From an uncultured Acetatifactor sp. (GTDB lineage: Bacteria; Bacillota; Clostridia; Lachnospirales; Lachnospiraceae), in assembly GCA_910584865.1 (NCBI GenBank), contig CAJUCE010000007.1, forward strand, positions 1 to 64,000: a stretch of DNA of 64,000 nt, given 5' to 3'. Numbering within the stretch: position 1 is the first letter of the stretch; each line of letters starts with the position of its first letter. The notes beneath the pieces are model-generated. The model ran no database searches. It had not been told where the DNA came from and saw only the letters and a list, made by a program, of their open reading frames with translations. A program made the translations under genes and the position numbers. Below, piece by piece: positions 57,156 to 64,000 of the stretch.

Positions 57156-57700
57156 ATGAACAGGCCAAAGATGATTCTGTTTGATTACGGGCAGACTTTA
57201 ATAGACCAGGGAATGAGTCCCAGGGGATTGAGCTGCCGTTGTCGCCGGAGGAAGTGGACAGGGTGTTCTGGGACGGGGCCACGCCCGGGCGCAGAGCCAC
57301 GGAAGGGATAGGTGATTTCCTGGATTTCCTGCGGGAACAGGGAATCCGGACCGGGGTGGTGAGCAACCTGGCGTTTTGCGGGAAAGCCCTGAAGGACAGG
57401 ATTGACGACATGGTTCCGGGGCACAGGTTTGAATTTATCCTGGCAACCAGTGAATATCTCTTCCGGAAGCCGAACAGGCGGATTTTTGATCTGGCCCTGG
57501 AGCGGGCCGGGCTGTCTGCGGAGGAGGTCTGGTATGTGGGGGATGACTATGAGTGCGATGTACTGGGGGCGCGGAATGCAGGGATATACCCGGTCTGGTA
57601 CCTGGGGGCAATCGATGTGCCCTATACCAGGCAGGAGGGCGTGCTTATGGTGGAGAACTGGGGGGGAGCTGAAAGGGGTTTTGCAGGAGGTAAAAAGTGA
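57156..57700 (+). pseudogene. HAD-family hydrolase with internal deletion and frameshift
   Basis: ATG 57156 behind AAGGAG starts PKMILFDYGQTLID, HAD motif I, but about 20 codons in the frame is lost. A second frame from about 57215 (ELPLSPEEVDRVFWDG ...) supplies the rest: VVSNLAFCGKALKDRI (motif II region), EYLFRKPNRRIFDLAL (Lys) and VWYVGDDYECDVLGARNAG (motif IV). Relatives have some 60-70 residues of cap domain between these parts, so a deletion with frame loss is the simplest reading. Stop overlaps the next gene as GTGA. Confidence 0.75.
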
Positions 57701-58530
57701 GAGTTATTAATTTAATTGAAAACACACCGGGCACGGCGGATTGTCTGTGTGAGCATGGGCTTAGCTTTTACATAGAGACGAAAAATCATAAGCTTCTGGC
57801 AGACACCGGGGCTTCCGATGCCTTTCTCGCAAATGCGGAGCATCTGGGCATTGATTTAAAGCAGGTGGACACGGTGGTGTTAAGCCATGGCCACTATGAC
57901 CATGGGGGCGGACTTGCGGCCTTTGCCCGACTGAATCCGGAGGCGCGGATTTGGATGCACCGCGTGGCAGGGGAAGCCTATTATCACAGGAATGCGGCGA
58001 TGGAAAAATACATCGGCATTTCACGGGAAGCGAAGTCCCTTCCGGGGATAGAATGGGTGGAAGGGGACCTGCGTATCGATGAGGAGCTCTTCCTGTTCGG
58101 CCATGTGACAGGGAGGAGGCTGTGGCCCCAGGGAAACCGCGAACTGATGCGGAAGACGGGGGAAAACTTTGAACAGGACGAATTTCTTCACGAACAGTAC
58201 CTGGTAGTGGAGCAAGAGGGAAAAAGGGTTCTGGTCTCCGGCTGCGCCCACAACGGGATCCTGAATATCCTGGACAGATACCGGGAGATTTTCGGGGACG
58301 CGCCGGATGCGGTGATCAGCGGCTTCCATATGAGCAGGAAAACAGGTTACGGGGAAGCGGAGCTTAATCTGATACGGGAAACCGCCCGGGAACTGAAGAC
58401 TCTGGACACCAGGTTTTATACAGGGCACTGTACCGGGGAACTTCCCTTTCAGGTGATGAAGGAGTTTATGGGGGAACAACTGCAGTATGTGCACAGCGGG
58501 GAGGAAATCTGCCTGGATGACCTGTTTTAA
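57697..58530 (+). CDS. MBL-fold metallo-hydrolase
   Basis: 277 residues. LLADTGASDAFLANAEHLGIDLKQVDTVVLSHGHYDHGGGLAAF contains the HxHxDH metal motif; LVSGCAHNGILNIL and YTGHCTGELPF supply further metal ligands. The layout resembles the MBL subgroup near 7,8-dihydropterin-6-methyl-4-(beta-D-ribofuranosyl)-aminobenzene-phosphate synthase-like proteins. GTG 57697 overlaps the HAD stop by 4 bases, with GGAGG upstream. Substrate unknown. Confidence 0.85.
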   Translation: MRVINLIENTPGTADCLCEHGLSFYIETKNHKLLADTGASDAFLANAEHLGIDLKQVDTVVLSHGHYDHGGGLAAFARLNPEARIWMHRVAGEAYYHRNAAMEKYIGISREAKSLPGIEWVEGDLRIDEELFLFGHVTGRRLWPQGNRELMRKTGENFEQDEFLHEQYLVVEQEGKRVLVSGCAHNGILNILDRYREIFGDAPDAVISGFHMSRKTGYGEAELNLIRETARELKTLDTRFYTGHCTGELPFQVMKEFMGEQLQYVHSGEEICLDDLF

Positions 58531-58580
58531 ATGTAAAAGTCGTTATCCCATTGCGTTCCTCCCGGGAACCGGAAAGCCGG

Positions 58581-59192
58581 CTACCGTATTTTCCTTGCAA
58601 TGATACGTTCGTAGGCATGTTCGTGTCGGATTCCGCCGGGGTGGGTATCGGAGAAGGTTCCTTCCTGATGGTGGACGAGTTCCCAGTCCCTGTATTTTTC
58701 CGGCAATTCTCCCACTTTGAAAAGGCTGTGGGTAAAGGGGGCGTTGTCCGGCGTGGCAGGCAGCCTGTCGGTGAAAATGCCGATTACATTGTAGCCTCCG
58801 ACTTTGGTGGAGCTGCGCATTTTATCTATGAAGATATCTCTGTCTTCCTTTGGCGGCAGGTGAAGGACGCCGTGGGAAAGGATGATGTCATAATCTTTTT
58901 CGAAGACATAGTTTTCCAGGGCACAGCAGAAGAAACTGACTTTGACGCCGGAAGCGCGGGCGATGCCGCATGCCTTGGCGATTCCGGCGGCGGACAGGTC
59001 AAAGGCATCCACGGAATGCCCCAGTTTTGCCAGGAAGACGGCATTCCTCCCTTCTCCGCAGCCAACATCCAATACGGAGGCATTGGGCGGAAAAATCGGG
59101 TAAAATTCCTTTATATCCACAGTGGGTTCTTTGGTGAAGGTGGAAACGGCGGTGTCGGCATAGGTTTGTTCCCAGAATGGCTGATTTGGCAT
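58581..59192 (-). CDS. class I SAM-dependent methyltransferase (TehB-like)
   Basis: 203 residues. SVLDVGCGEGRNAVFLAKLGHSVDAFDLS is the SAM-binding motif I; YDIILSHGVLHLPPKEDRD is the post-I block; the end HPGGIRHEHAYERIIARKI is shared with the paralogue at 59247. TehB-like proteins methylate small molecules. ACAGGAG precedes the ATG. It is 54 bases downstream of the paralogue on the same strand, so the two probably form one operon born by duplication. Confidence 0.85.
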   Translation of the reverse strand: MPNQPFWEQTYADTAVSTFTKEPTVDIKEFYPIFPPNASVLDVGCGEGRNAVFLAKLGHSVDAFDLSAAGIAKACGIARASGVKVSFFCCALENYVFEKDYDIILSHGVLHLPPKEDRDIFIDKMRSSTKVGGYNVIGIFTDRLPATPDNAPFTHSLFKVGELPEKYRDWELVHHQEGTFSDTHPGGIRHEHAYERIIARKIR

Positions 59193-59246
59193 GGCGGTTC
59201 TCCTGTCTGTTGTAATTATAAACTTAACTCCCGGTTTGTTAAAATG

Positions 59247-60083
59247 TTATCGGCAGTCCGGCGCTGTCTTCTGTGCAATTAACGTATCCATACAGTGCTT
59301 GTGCGGCACGCCGCCGCTGCTGCAGTCAAAGACTTCTTCCCGGCAGGTATGGAACAGCCAGTCGTGATAATAGCCGAACAGTTCCCCCGAGTACCAGGGA
59401 TGGCGCAGTTTTTCGTCCTCCGGATTGTCCCAGGAACGGGTGATGAAGGGCTTGCGGACAAATACGTTCATGGCGTTGATGCCGCCTGCGGCTGTATGTG
59501 CCTTCAGATTATCGCAGAGCTCCCTTCGCCTGGGCTGCGGAATAAAATGGAGTACGCCGCTGCTGAAAATGATATCGTACTCGGAATCCGGATTGTAGTC
59601 AAATAGGTCAGCCTTGAAAAAACGCACATCCACATGGTTGTGCTCCGCGAGGTGTTTGGCCTTTTCGATGCCCTGTGAGGATAAGTCAAAGGCAGTCACA
59701 GCATAGCCGCATTTTGCCAGAAATACGGCATCTTTTCCCTCGCCGCAGCCCATGTCCAGCACGCGGTAGGGTTTTATGGGGGGCAGGAGCTTCATGATGT
59801 CGTAGCAGATTCGGTTCGGCAGAAGCCCCCAGTAATAGTCTTCCGTATCGTATCGTTTGTCATAATCCGTTATTACGCTTCTGTAGCCAAGCAGGGCGTC
59901 CACGGTGGTGTGGAGTTCGGCGGCCAGTTTTGGAAGCATTTCGATGTCAGGGTAGGCGGTGCCGTTTTCCCATTTCGAGACTGCCTGGAAGGAAATGTTC
60001 AGGGATTTGGCCAGTTGGCTCTGGGTGAGCCCCAGTTCCCGGCGTCTCTTGCTGATGACTTCTCCTGTTTTCAGATGTTCCAT
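59247..60083 (-). CDS. XRE HTH fused to SAM-dependent methyltransferase
   Basis: 278 residues from ATG 60083. Residues 1-70 are an XRE HTH (MEHLKTGEVISKRRRELGLTQ ... ISFQAVSKWENGTAYPDIEML). Residues 75-275 are a TehB-like methyltransferase (RVLDMGCGEGKDAVFLAKCGYAVTAFDLS; FSSGVLHFIPQPRRR; end SGGVPHKHCMDTLIAQK). Such fusions suggest a regulator whose sensor is an enzyme fold. The first codons and the upstream ribosome site AGGAG lie in a 34-bp tandem repeat array, and an in-frame TTG three units upstream (60185) could add 34 residues. Confidence 0.85.
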   Translation of the reverse strand: MEHLKTGEVISKRRRELGLTQSQLAKSLNISFQAVSKWENGTAYPDIEMLPKLAAELHTTVDALLGYRSVITDYDKRYDTEDYYWGLLPNRICYDIMKLLPPIKPYRVLDMGCGEGKDAVFLAKCGYAVTAFDLSSQGIEKAKHLAEHNHVDVRFFKADLFDYNPDSEYDIIFSSGVLHFIPQPRRRELCDNLKAHTAAGGINAMNVFVRKPFITRSWDNPEDEKLRHPWYSGELFGYYHDWLFHTCREEVFDCSSGGVPHKHCMDTLIAQKTAPDCR

Positions 60084-60338
60084 GTCCGTTACTTTCTCCT
60101 GTTTCCGGATGTTCCATATGCGCTGTATGCTTTTGTTATCAGGTGTTTCAAATGCGAAACCTGTTCCTGTTATCAGGTGTTCCAAATGCGAAGGCTGCTT
60201 TTGTTATCGGGTGTTTCAAATGCAAAGCCTGTTCCTGTTATCGGGTGTTCCAAATGCAAAGGCTACTTTTGCAATCGGGTGTTTCAAATGCAAAGCCTGT
60301 TCCTGTTATCAGGTGTTCCATATACGGGGCCTGCTTCT
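60067..60338 (-). repeat. eight 34-bp tandem repeats spanning a translation start
   Basis: Units start at 60067, 60101, 60135, 60169, 60203, 60237, 60271 and 60305. On the minus strand each holds an ATG/TTG-GAACA(T/C)C-like start followed by an AACAGGA(G/A) purine block. Alternate units from 60135 on are more alike (CTGTTCC versus TGCTTTT ends), suggesting a 68-bp higher-order duplication. 34 is not a multiple of three. The first unit contains the start codon of the HTH-methyltransferase. Confidence 0.9.
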
Positions 60339-60580
60339 TTTTAGGGGTTGTATATTTGTTGTTTTCTGCTTTGCAGATGGGTAGGCTTGGGGATGTTTCA
60401 GGATCCTTGTTGCTATATTTTAACGGATAGAAACAGGAAGCGCAATAACCGGGAGGGAGAATGCGGGAGAGGAATTCATCTGCCGGTTGAATTCGGAGGG
60501 GAGGAAGTCCGCTCGGATCACCTGTTTTACATGTAAAAGCCGGGAAAGAGAGACGTATTGAAAGGAATTGGGGCGGCGTG

Positions 60581-61582
60581 TTAAATACCGTATTTTCGGT
60601 AGAATTCATGCCGTTTTTCCCGGCTTGAGGATACGGCTTCCACATCCTTGTACTTTTTCTCGCTCATGAGGAGCTGAATCAGCCTGGCAAGGCGGTTTTC
60701 TCCTTTGACGGCTCCCTGCTCCTCGCCAATTGCAATGCCCCTGGACTCGCCAATTTTTATGCCCCGTTCCTCTCCGCGTGCTTCCAACATATCTATATAT
60801 TCACACATAATGATTTCCTTTCTTTCTCTTTGCTTTTTCAACAATTCTGCCATCTGATCTGTAAAACGTGTATCCCCGGTGAGGGCCGCCATCATCTCGC
60901 AGAGCGCTTCCGCATGGATAATGGGCTGTTCCCGACGGTTTTCAAAACTCCCTTCGTTCAGAAAATCCACCACAAATCCCAGGTCACTGGTGAATCGTCT
61001 CCGGACTTCCGGCGGCAGGCTGTGCATATGGTAGACTTCAAGCCTTACATCGTCAACCCGGTCCAAATCTTCCTGGGGGACACCGTCCCTGCGCAGCAGT
61101 TCATGGAGGCTTAAGGGAATCCTGGAACCTTTGTGGGTCCAGTCGATCACCATGCCGATTATGGGATAGACCGGCTTTCCGGAATCAAGCTGAGTCCGGT
61201 AGGCACCGCCCTGGTAGGAGGCCTTCCGCAGTACCTGCCGTCCTTCCAGGCCGGTTTCGTTTCCGATGAGGTACTGTATTTTGATTTTCCCTTCATTCAT
61301 TAAATAGGAACTCACGTCGCTGAACTGGCTGCGCAGGCCCTCTTTTCCCGGATAAAAACTTTCCGTGGGGGCAGGGATCAGATCTTCTGCCCGAAGCCGC
61401 TGCTGTCCCTCATAGGCCAGGGCATTTTGGCAGTCAGCAAATACATCGCCGTATGCCAGCAGTATCTTTTCCAGAATGTCTTTCTGTGGAATGCCCTTCT
61501 TCTGCGGTATGTCCTTTTTCTGCGGAATGTTTCTGTTCTGTAGAATGTCTCTGTTCCGTGAGTTGTTCTTATCCCGTGCCAT
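60581..61582 (-). CDS. Rpn-family (PD-(D/E)XK-like) nuclease/transposase homologue 2
   Basis: 333 residues, close paralogue of the protein at 28378: FSDVSSYL, IQYLIGNETGLEGRQVLRKASYQGGAYR, PIIGMVIDW, RIPLSLHELLRRDG, MCEYIDMLEARGEERG and the same C-terminal KRHEFYRKYGI. The N-terminal repeat part (QKKDIPQKKG type) is shorter, about 40 residues. GGGAGGTATTCAG before the ATG. Both copies share promoter and leader, so the whole unit, not only the gene, was duplicated. No terminal inverted repeats were seen at the ends. Confidence 0.7.
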   Translation of the reverse strand: MARDKNNSRNRDILQNRNIPQKKDIPQKKGIPQKDILEKILLAYGDVFADCQNALAYEGQQRLRAEDLIPAPTESFYPGKEGLRSQFSDVSSYLMNEGKIKIQYLIGNETGLEGRQVLRKASYQGGAYRTQLDSGKPVYPIIGMVIDWTHKGSRIPLSLHELLRRDGVPQEDLDRVDDVRLEVYHMHSLPPEVRRRFTSDLGFVVDFLNEGSFENRREQPIIHAEALCEMMAALTGDTRFTDQMAELLKKQRERKEIIMCEYIDMLEARGEERGIKIGESRGIAIGEEQGAVKGENRLARLIQLLMSEKKYKDVEAVSSSREKRHEFYRKYGI

Positions 61583-61680
61583 CTGAATACCTCCCGTCCT
61601 TTATTCCGGGAGCTTATACGGAAACTCCCGCCTTTGTTTTTCTGAAATATAAGCAAGAATTTTCCGAATTTCAAGAGATG
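61583..61680 (-). promoter_or_regulatory. conserved leader with hairpin before Rpn gene 2
   Basis: Minus strand: TTCGGAAAATTCTTGCTTAT, a short spacer, then GGCGGGAGTTTCC and GCTCCCGG forming the same stem as before the first Rpn gene, then GGGAGG. About 60 of 85 positions look identical to 28292-28377. Confidence 0.55.
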
Positions 61681-61934
61681 ACTCTTTGACTGTCAGAAAC
61701 GGTTATTAGAAAATCTGCCTGCCTGTTATCAGCTTATCATAGAATGGAATATTTTTCAATTCATTTTTCGGAGAACAGCCGAAAACAGCCGGCTGTGATG
61801 TCTGTAAAACAGACATATATGGAACAAAATTGCAACTGTTATTTCAAAAGAAAATATCAATAAAAATCTGTGAAAACAAAGGAAAACAACAGAAAATAAC
61901 TAAAATAAATCAATATGAAGCATTAAATTAATAC

Positions 61935-61963
61935 TTGCGCAATATGAAAATCTGTGTTACGAT
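61935..61963 (+). promoter_or_regulatory. promoter upstream of leuA
   Basis: TTGCGC (61935-61940), 17 bases, TACGAT (61958-61963). The leader of about 130 bases has a GGCAG/CTGCC hairpin near 61973-61997 and other short stems. No T-box sequence or leucine-rich leader peptide was recognised. The stretch 61690-61930 is AT-rich and has no gene. Confidence 0.5.
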
Positions 61964-62097
61964 TCTAAAATCGGCAGCACAGATTTTTCACTGCCAAAAT
62001 CAAACTCCTGCAGGGCGGAGCCAGGGAGGCAGCACTTCCCGACAATCCATTATAAATACAGGGCTAGTCCTCAGAAATGGGAAAGGAATCTTAGAAA

Positions 62098-64000
62098 ATG
62101 AATGATACAATGATCAGCAAAAAATACGGCAAGACCTACCACATGCCCCCGGAGGTGACCTATGACTGGGTGAAGAAGGACGCCATAGAGAAGCCCCCCG
62201 TCTGGTGCAGCGTGGATCTGCGGGACGGCAACCAGGCTTTGATCGATCCCATGCCATTGGAGGATAAACTGGAGTTTTTCGAATTACTGGTGAAGATCGG
62301 CTTCAAGGAGATCGAGGTGGGATTTCCGGCTTCCTCCGATACGGAGTACAATTTTATCCGTGCTCTCATCGAGCGGAACATGATTCCCGAGGATGTTACC
62401 ATCCAGGTGCTCACCCAGGCCAGGGAACATATCATCCGCAAGACCTTCGAGGCGGTGAAGGGGGCTCCCCATGCGGTGGTGCATCTTTATAATTCCACCT
62501 CCGTGGAGCAGCGGGAACAGGTCTTTCAGAAAGACAAGGCGGCCATCAAGCAGCTTGCGGTGGACGGCGCGAATCTTTTGAAGGAGATGGCGGAGGAGAC
62601 GGAAGGAAACTTTACTTTTGAGTATAGCCCGGAGAGCTTCTCCCAGACCGAGCCGGAGTATGCCCTGGAGGTCTGCAACGCGGTTCTGGACGTATGGCAG
62701 CCGGATGCGGACCACAAGGCCATAATCAATCTGCCCACCACGGTACAGGTTGCCATGCCCCATGTGTTTGCCTGTCAGGTGGAGTACATGCACAAACATA
62801 TGAAATATCGGGACAATGTCGTCTTGAGCGTTCATCCCCACAATGACCGTGGATGCGGCGTCAGTGACGCGGAGTTCGGCATCCTGGCCGGGGCGGACAG
62901 GGTGGAGGGAACCCTTTTCGGCAATGGGGAACGCACGGGAAATGTGGATCTGGTGACGGTTGCCATCAACATGATGTGCCACGGCGTGGACAGCGGGCTT
63001 GATTTTTCCCATATTATGGAGGTGCGGGAGGCATATGAGCGCTTTACGGGCATGCAGGTCCACGAGCGGGTGCCCTACGCGGGGGACCTGGTGTTCACTG
63101 CATTTTCCGGTTCCCACCAGGATGCCATCAGCAAGGGCATGAACTGGCTGAAGGAGGGAAAGAGCGGCAGCCGCTGGGATGTGCCCTATCTGCCCATCGA
63201 TCCGAAAGACGTAGGCCGGGAGTACGAATCCGATGTCATCCGCATCAACAGCGTCTCCGGCAAGGGCGGCGTGGCCTTTGTGCTGAAGCAGCAGTTCGGC
63301 TTCTCTCTGCCCGCGGCCATGAAGGAGGAAGTGGGGTATCTGATCAAAGGCGTGTCCGACAGGCGGCATCAGGAGCTGCATCCTTCGGAGATTTACCAGA
63401 TTTTCGAGGAAAATTACATCAACCTGGGAACCGTTTTCCATATTCCGGAGTGCCATTTCCGGCAGGAGAAAGGCATTCAGGCGGAGGTGGCCATAGAGCA
63501 GAACGGGGAGAAGAGAATCATCAGGGCCGGCGGAAACGGGCGCCTGGACGCGGTGAGCAATGCCATCAAGACCTATTTCGGCGTCAGCTATCAGCTGTCC
63601 GTATACGAGGAGCACGCCATTTCCAAGGGGTCAAGTTCCAGGGCGGCGGCCTATGTGGCTATCCTCTGCGGCGGCAAGACCTACTGGGGCGTGGGCGTGG
63701 ACGAGGATATCATCAAGGCTTCCATCGCGGCCCTGGCCTCCGCTGCCAACAAACTGGCCGTGGAGCAGCACATTACGGAAGGCCGGGAAGAGCGGATTGT
63801 GGAAATCATCAGCTTTATCAAGAATGACTACATGAATGTAACCCTCGATACTCTCTCGGAGAAATTCCACCTGTCCAAGCCCTATCTGTCCAAGTATATC
63901 AAGGAGAAAGCCGGAATGACCTTTCAGGAAGCAGTGCGGAGGGAGAGGATGAAAAAGGCCAGGACGCTGCTGAGGGAGACGGATATGACGGTTGAAACCG
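62098..64000 (+). CDS. leuA: 2-isopropylmalate synthase fused to AraC-type HTH, 3' cut by window
   Basis: The frame runs 634 codons to the window end without a stop. Residues 30-300 are the catalytic barrel (VWCSVDLRDGNQALIDPM, FKEIEVGFPASSDTEYNF, VLSVHPHNDRGCGVSDAEF, VEGTLFGNGERTGNVDLV). Residues 430-550 are the leucine-binding regulatory domain (ILCGGKTYWGVGVDEDIIKASI). Normal LeuA ends here, but the frame continues from about 562 into an AraC/XylS helix-turn-helix (IVEIISFIKNDYMNVTLDTLSEKFHLSKPYLSKYI ... RRERMKKARTLLRETDMTV). First step of leucine synthesis; the added domain implies DNA binding. AAAGGAA upstream of ATG 62098. Confidence 0.93.
   Translation, partial: MNDTMISKKYGKTYHMPPEVTYDWVKKDAIEKPPVWCSVDLRDGNQALIDPMPLEDKLEFFELLVKIGFKEIEVGFPASSDTEYNFIRALIERNMIPEDVTIQVLTQAREHIIRKTFEAVKGAPHAVVHLYNSTSVEQREQVFQKDKAAIKQLAVDGANLLKEMAEETEGNFTFEYSPESFSQTEPEYALEVCNAVLDVWQPDADHKAIINLPTTVQVAMPHVFACQVEYMHKHMKYRDNVVLSVHPHNDRGCGVSDAEFGILAGADRVEGTLFGNGERTGNVDLVTVAINMMCHGVDSGLDFSHIMEVREAYERFTGMQVHERVPYAGDLVFTAFSGSHQDAISKGMNWLKEGKSGSRWDVPYLPIDPKDVGREYESDVIRINSVSGKGGVAFVLKQQFGFSLPAAMKEEVGYLIKGVSDRRHQELHPSEIYQIFEENYINLGTVFHIPECHFRQEKGIQAEVAIEQNGEKRIIRAGGNGRLDAVSNAIKTYFGVSYQLSVYEEHAISKGSSSRAAAYVAILCGGKTYWGVGVDEDIIKASIAALASAANKLAVEQHITEGREERIVEIISFIKNDYMNVTLDTLSEKFHLSKPYLSKYIKEKAGMTFQEAVRRERMKKARTLLRETDMTVET

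Noticed and set aside
61964..62097. T-box or leucine attenuator before leuA
   Set aside because: No T-box core sequence, no run of leucine codons behind a ribosome site, and no clear terminator in the leader.
62284..63615. 443-codon open frame on the minus strand
   Set aside because: It is antisense to the catalytic part of leuA, whose motifs are unmistakable, and has no family resemblance or ribosome site.

Overview
The window looks like a chromosomal stretch from a Clostridia member, most probably Lachnospiraceae. This is inferred from gene content and style: Rpn-type nucleases with long linkers, a CD1871A-type small CXXC protein, TIGR04076, a CPA2 antiporter, AraC/GyrI regulators, strong AGGAGG ribosome sites and no ribosomal or phage genes. 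No RNA gene, CRISPR array or insertion sequence could be supported.

Positions 1-24,650 form one co-directional, tightly packed surface-glycan locus that is visibly more AT-rich than the rest, especially before about 16 kb. Its first part is a nonulosonic (sialic-acid-like) module: neuD (cut by the window start), neuB, a degenerate NeuA-SGNH esterase fusion, neuA, neuC, two Gfo/Idh/MocA oxidoreductases, a DUF1919 protein, a polysaccharide deacetylase and a GNAT-like protein. It continues into an acyl module: four tandem SDR (FabG-like) reductases, a second neuB paralogue, LuxE-LuxC, an acyl carrier protein, an AMP-forming ligase, a thioesterase and a second LuxE-LuxC pair. It ends with a large HAD protein, a ribulose-phosphate epimerase homologue and an IspD/TarI-type cytidylyltransferase, then a hairpin terminator. 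Together the genes could load, reduce and release an acyl chain as an aldehyde or acyl thioester and join it to a CMP-nonulosonate. No luciferase and no glycosyltransferase is present.

Positions 25-35 kb hold small accessory units: DUF2975 / YozG-like HTH / DUF4173 membrane genes, an Rpn-family nuclease, a DUF4886 esterase-like protein, two colliding gene remnants (an AAA-ATPase-like pseudogene and a truncated XRE regulator), a 908-residue MerR multidomain protein behind a textbook 19-bp-spacer MerR promoter, and a HEPN-MNT pair. Positions 35.9-43.1 kb hold recQ behind four 38-bp hairpin repeats, AraC/GyrI-type sensors, and a minus-strand operon of an AAA ATPase, a TOPRIM/DUF3226 protein and a P-loop kinase that resembles a defence module.

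Positions 43.4-64 kb are mixed housekeeping: a cation:proton antiporter, an RRXRR-like protein, glycogen phosphorylase, an AraC-cupin regulator, TIGR04076, a chemotaxis receptor, PRPP synthetase, a TlpA / CXXC / 4Fe-4S membrane redox operon, a broken HAD gene, an MBL hydrolase, two related methyltransferases (one behind 34-bp repeats that carry its start site), a second Rpn nuclease, and a 2-isopropylmalate synthase that runs off the end while reading into an AraC-type DNA-binding domain. In-frame minisatellites in linkers of unrelated proteins recur through the GC-richer part.
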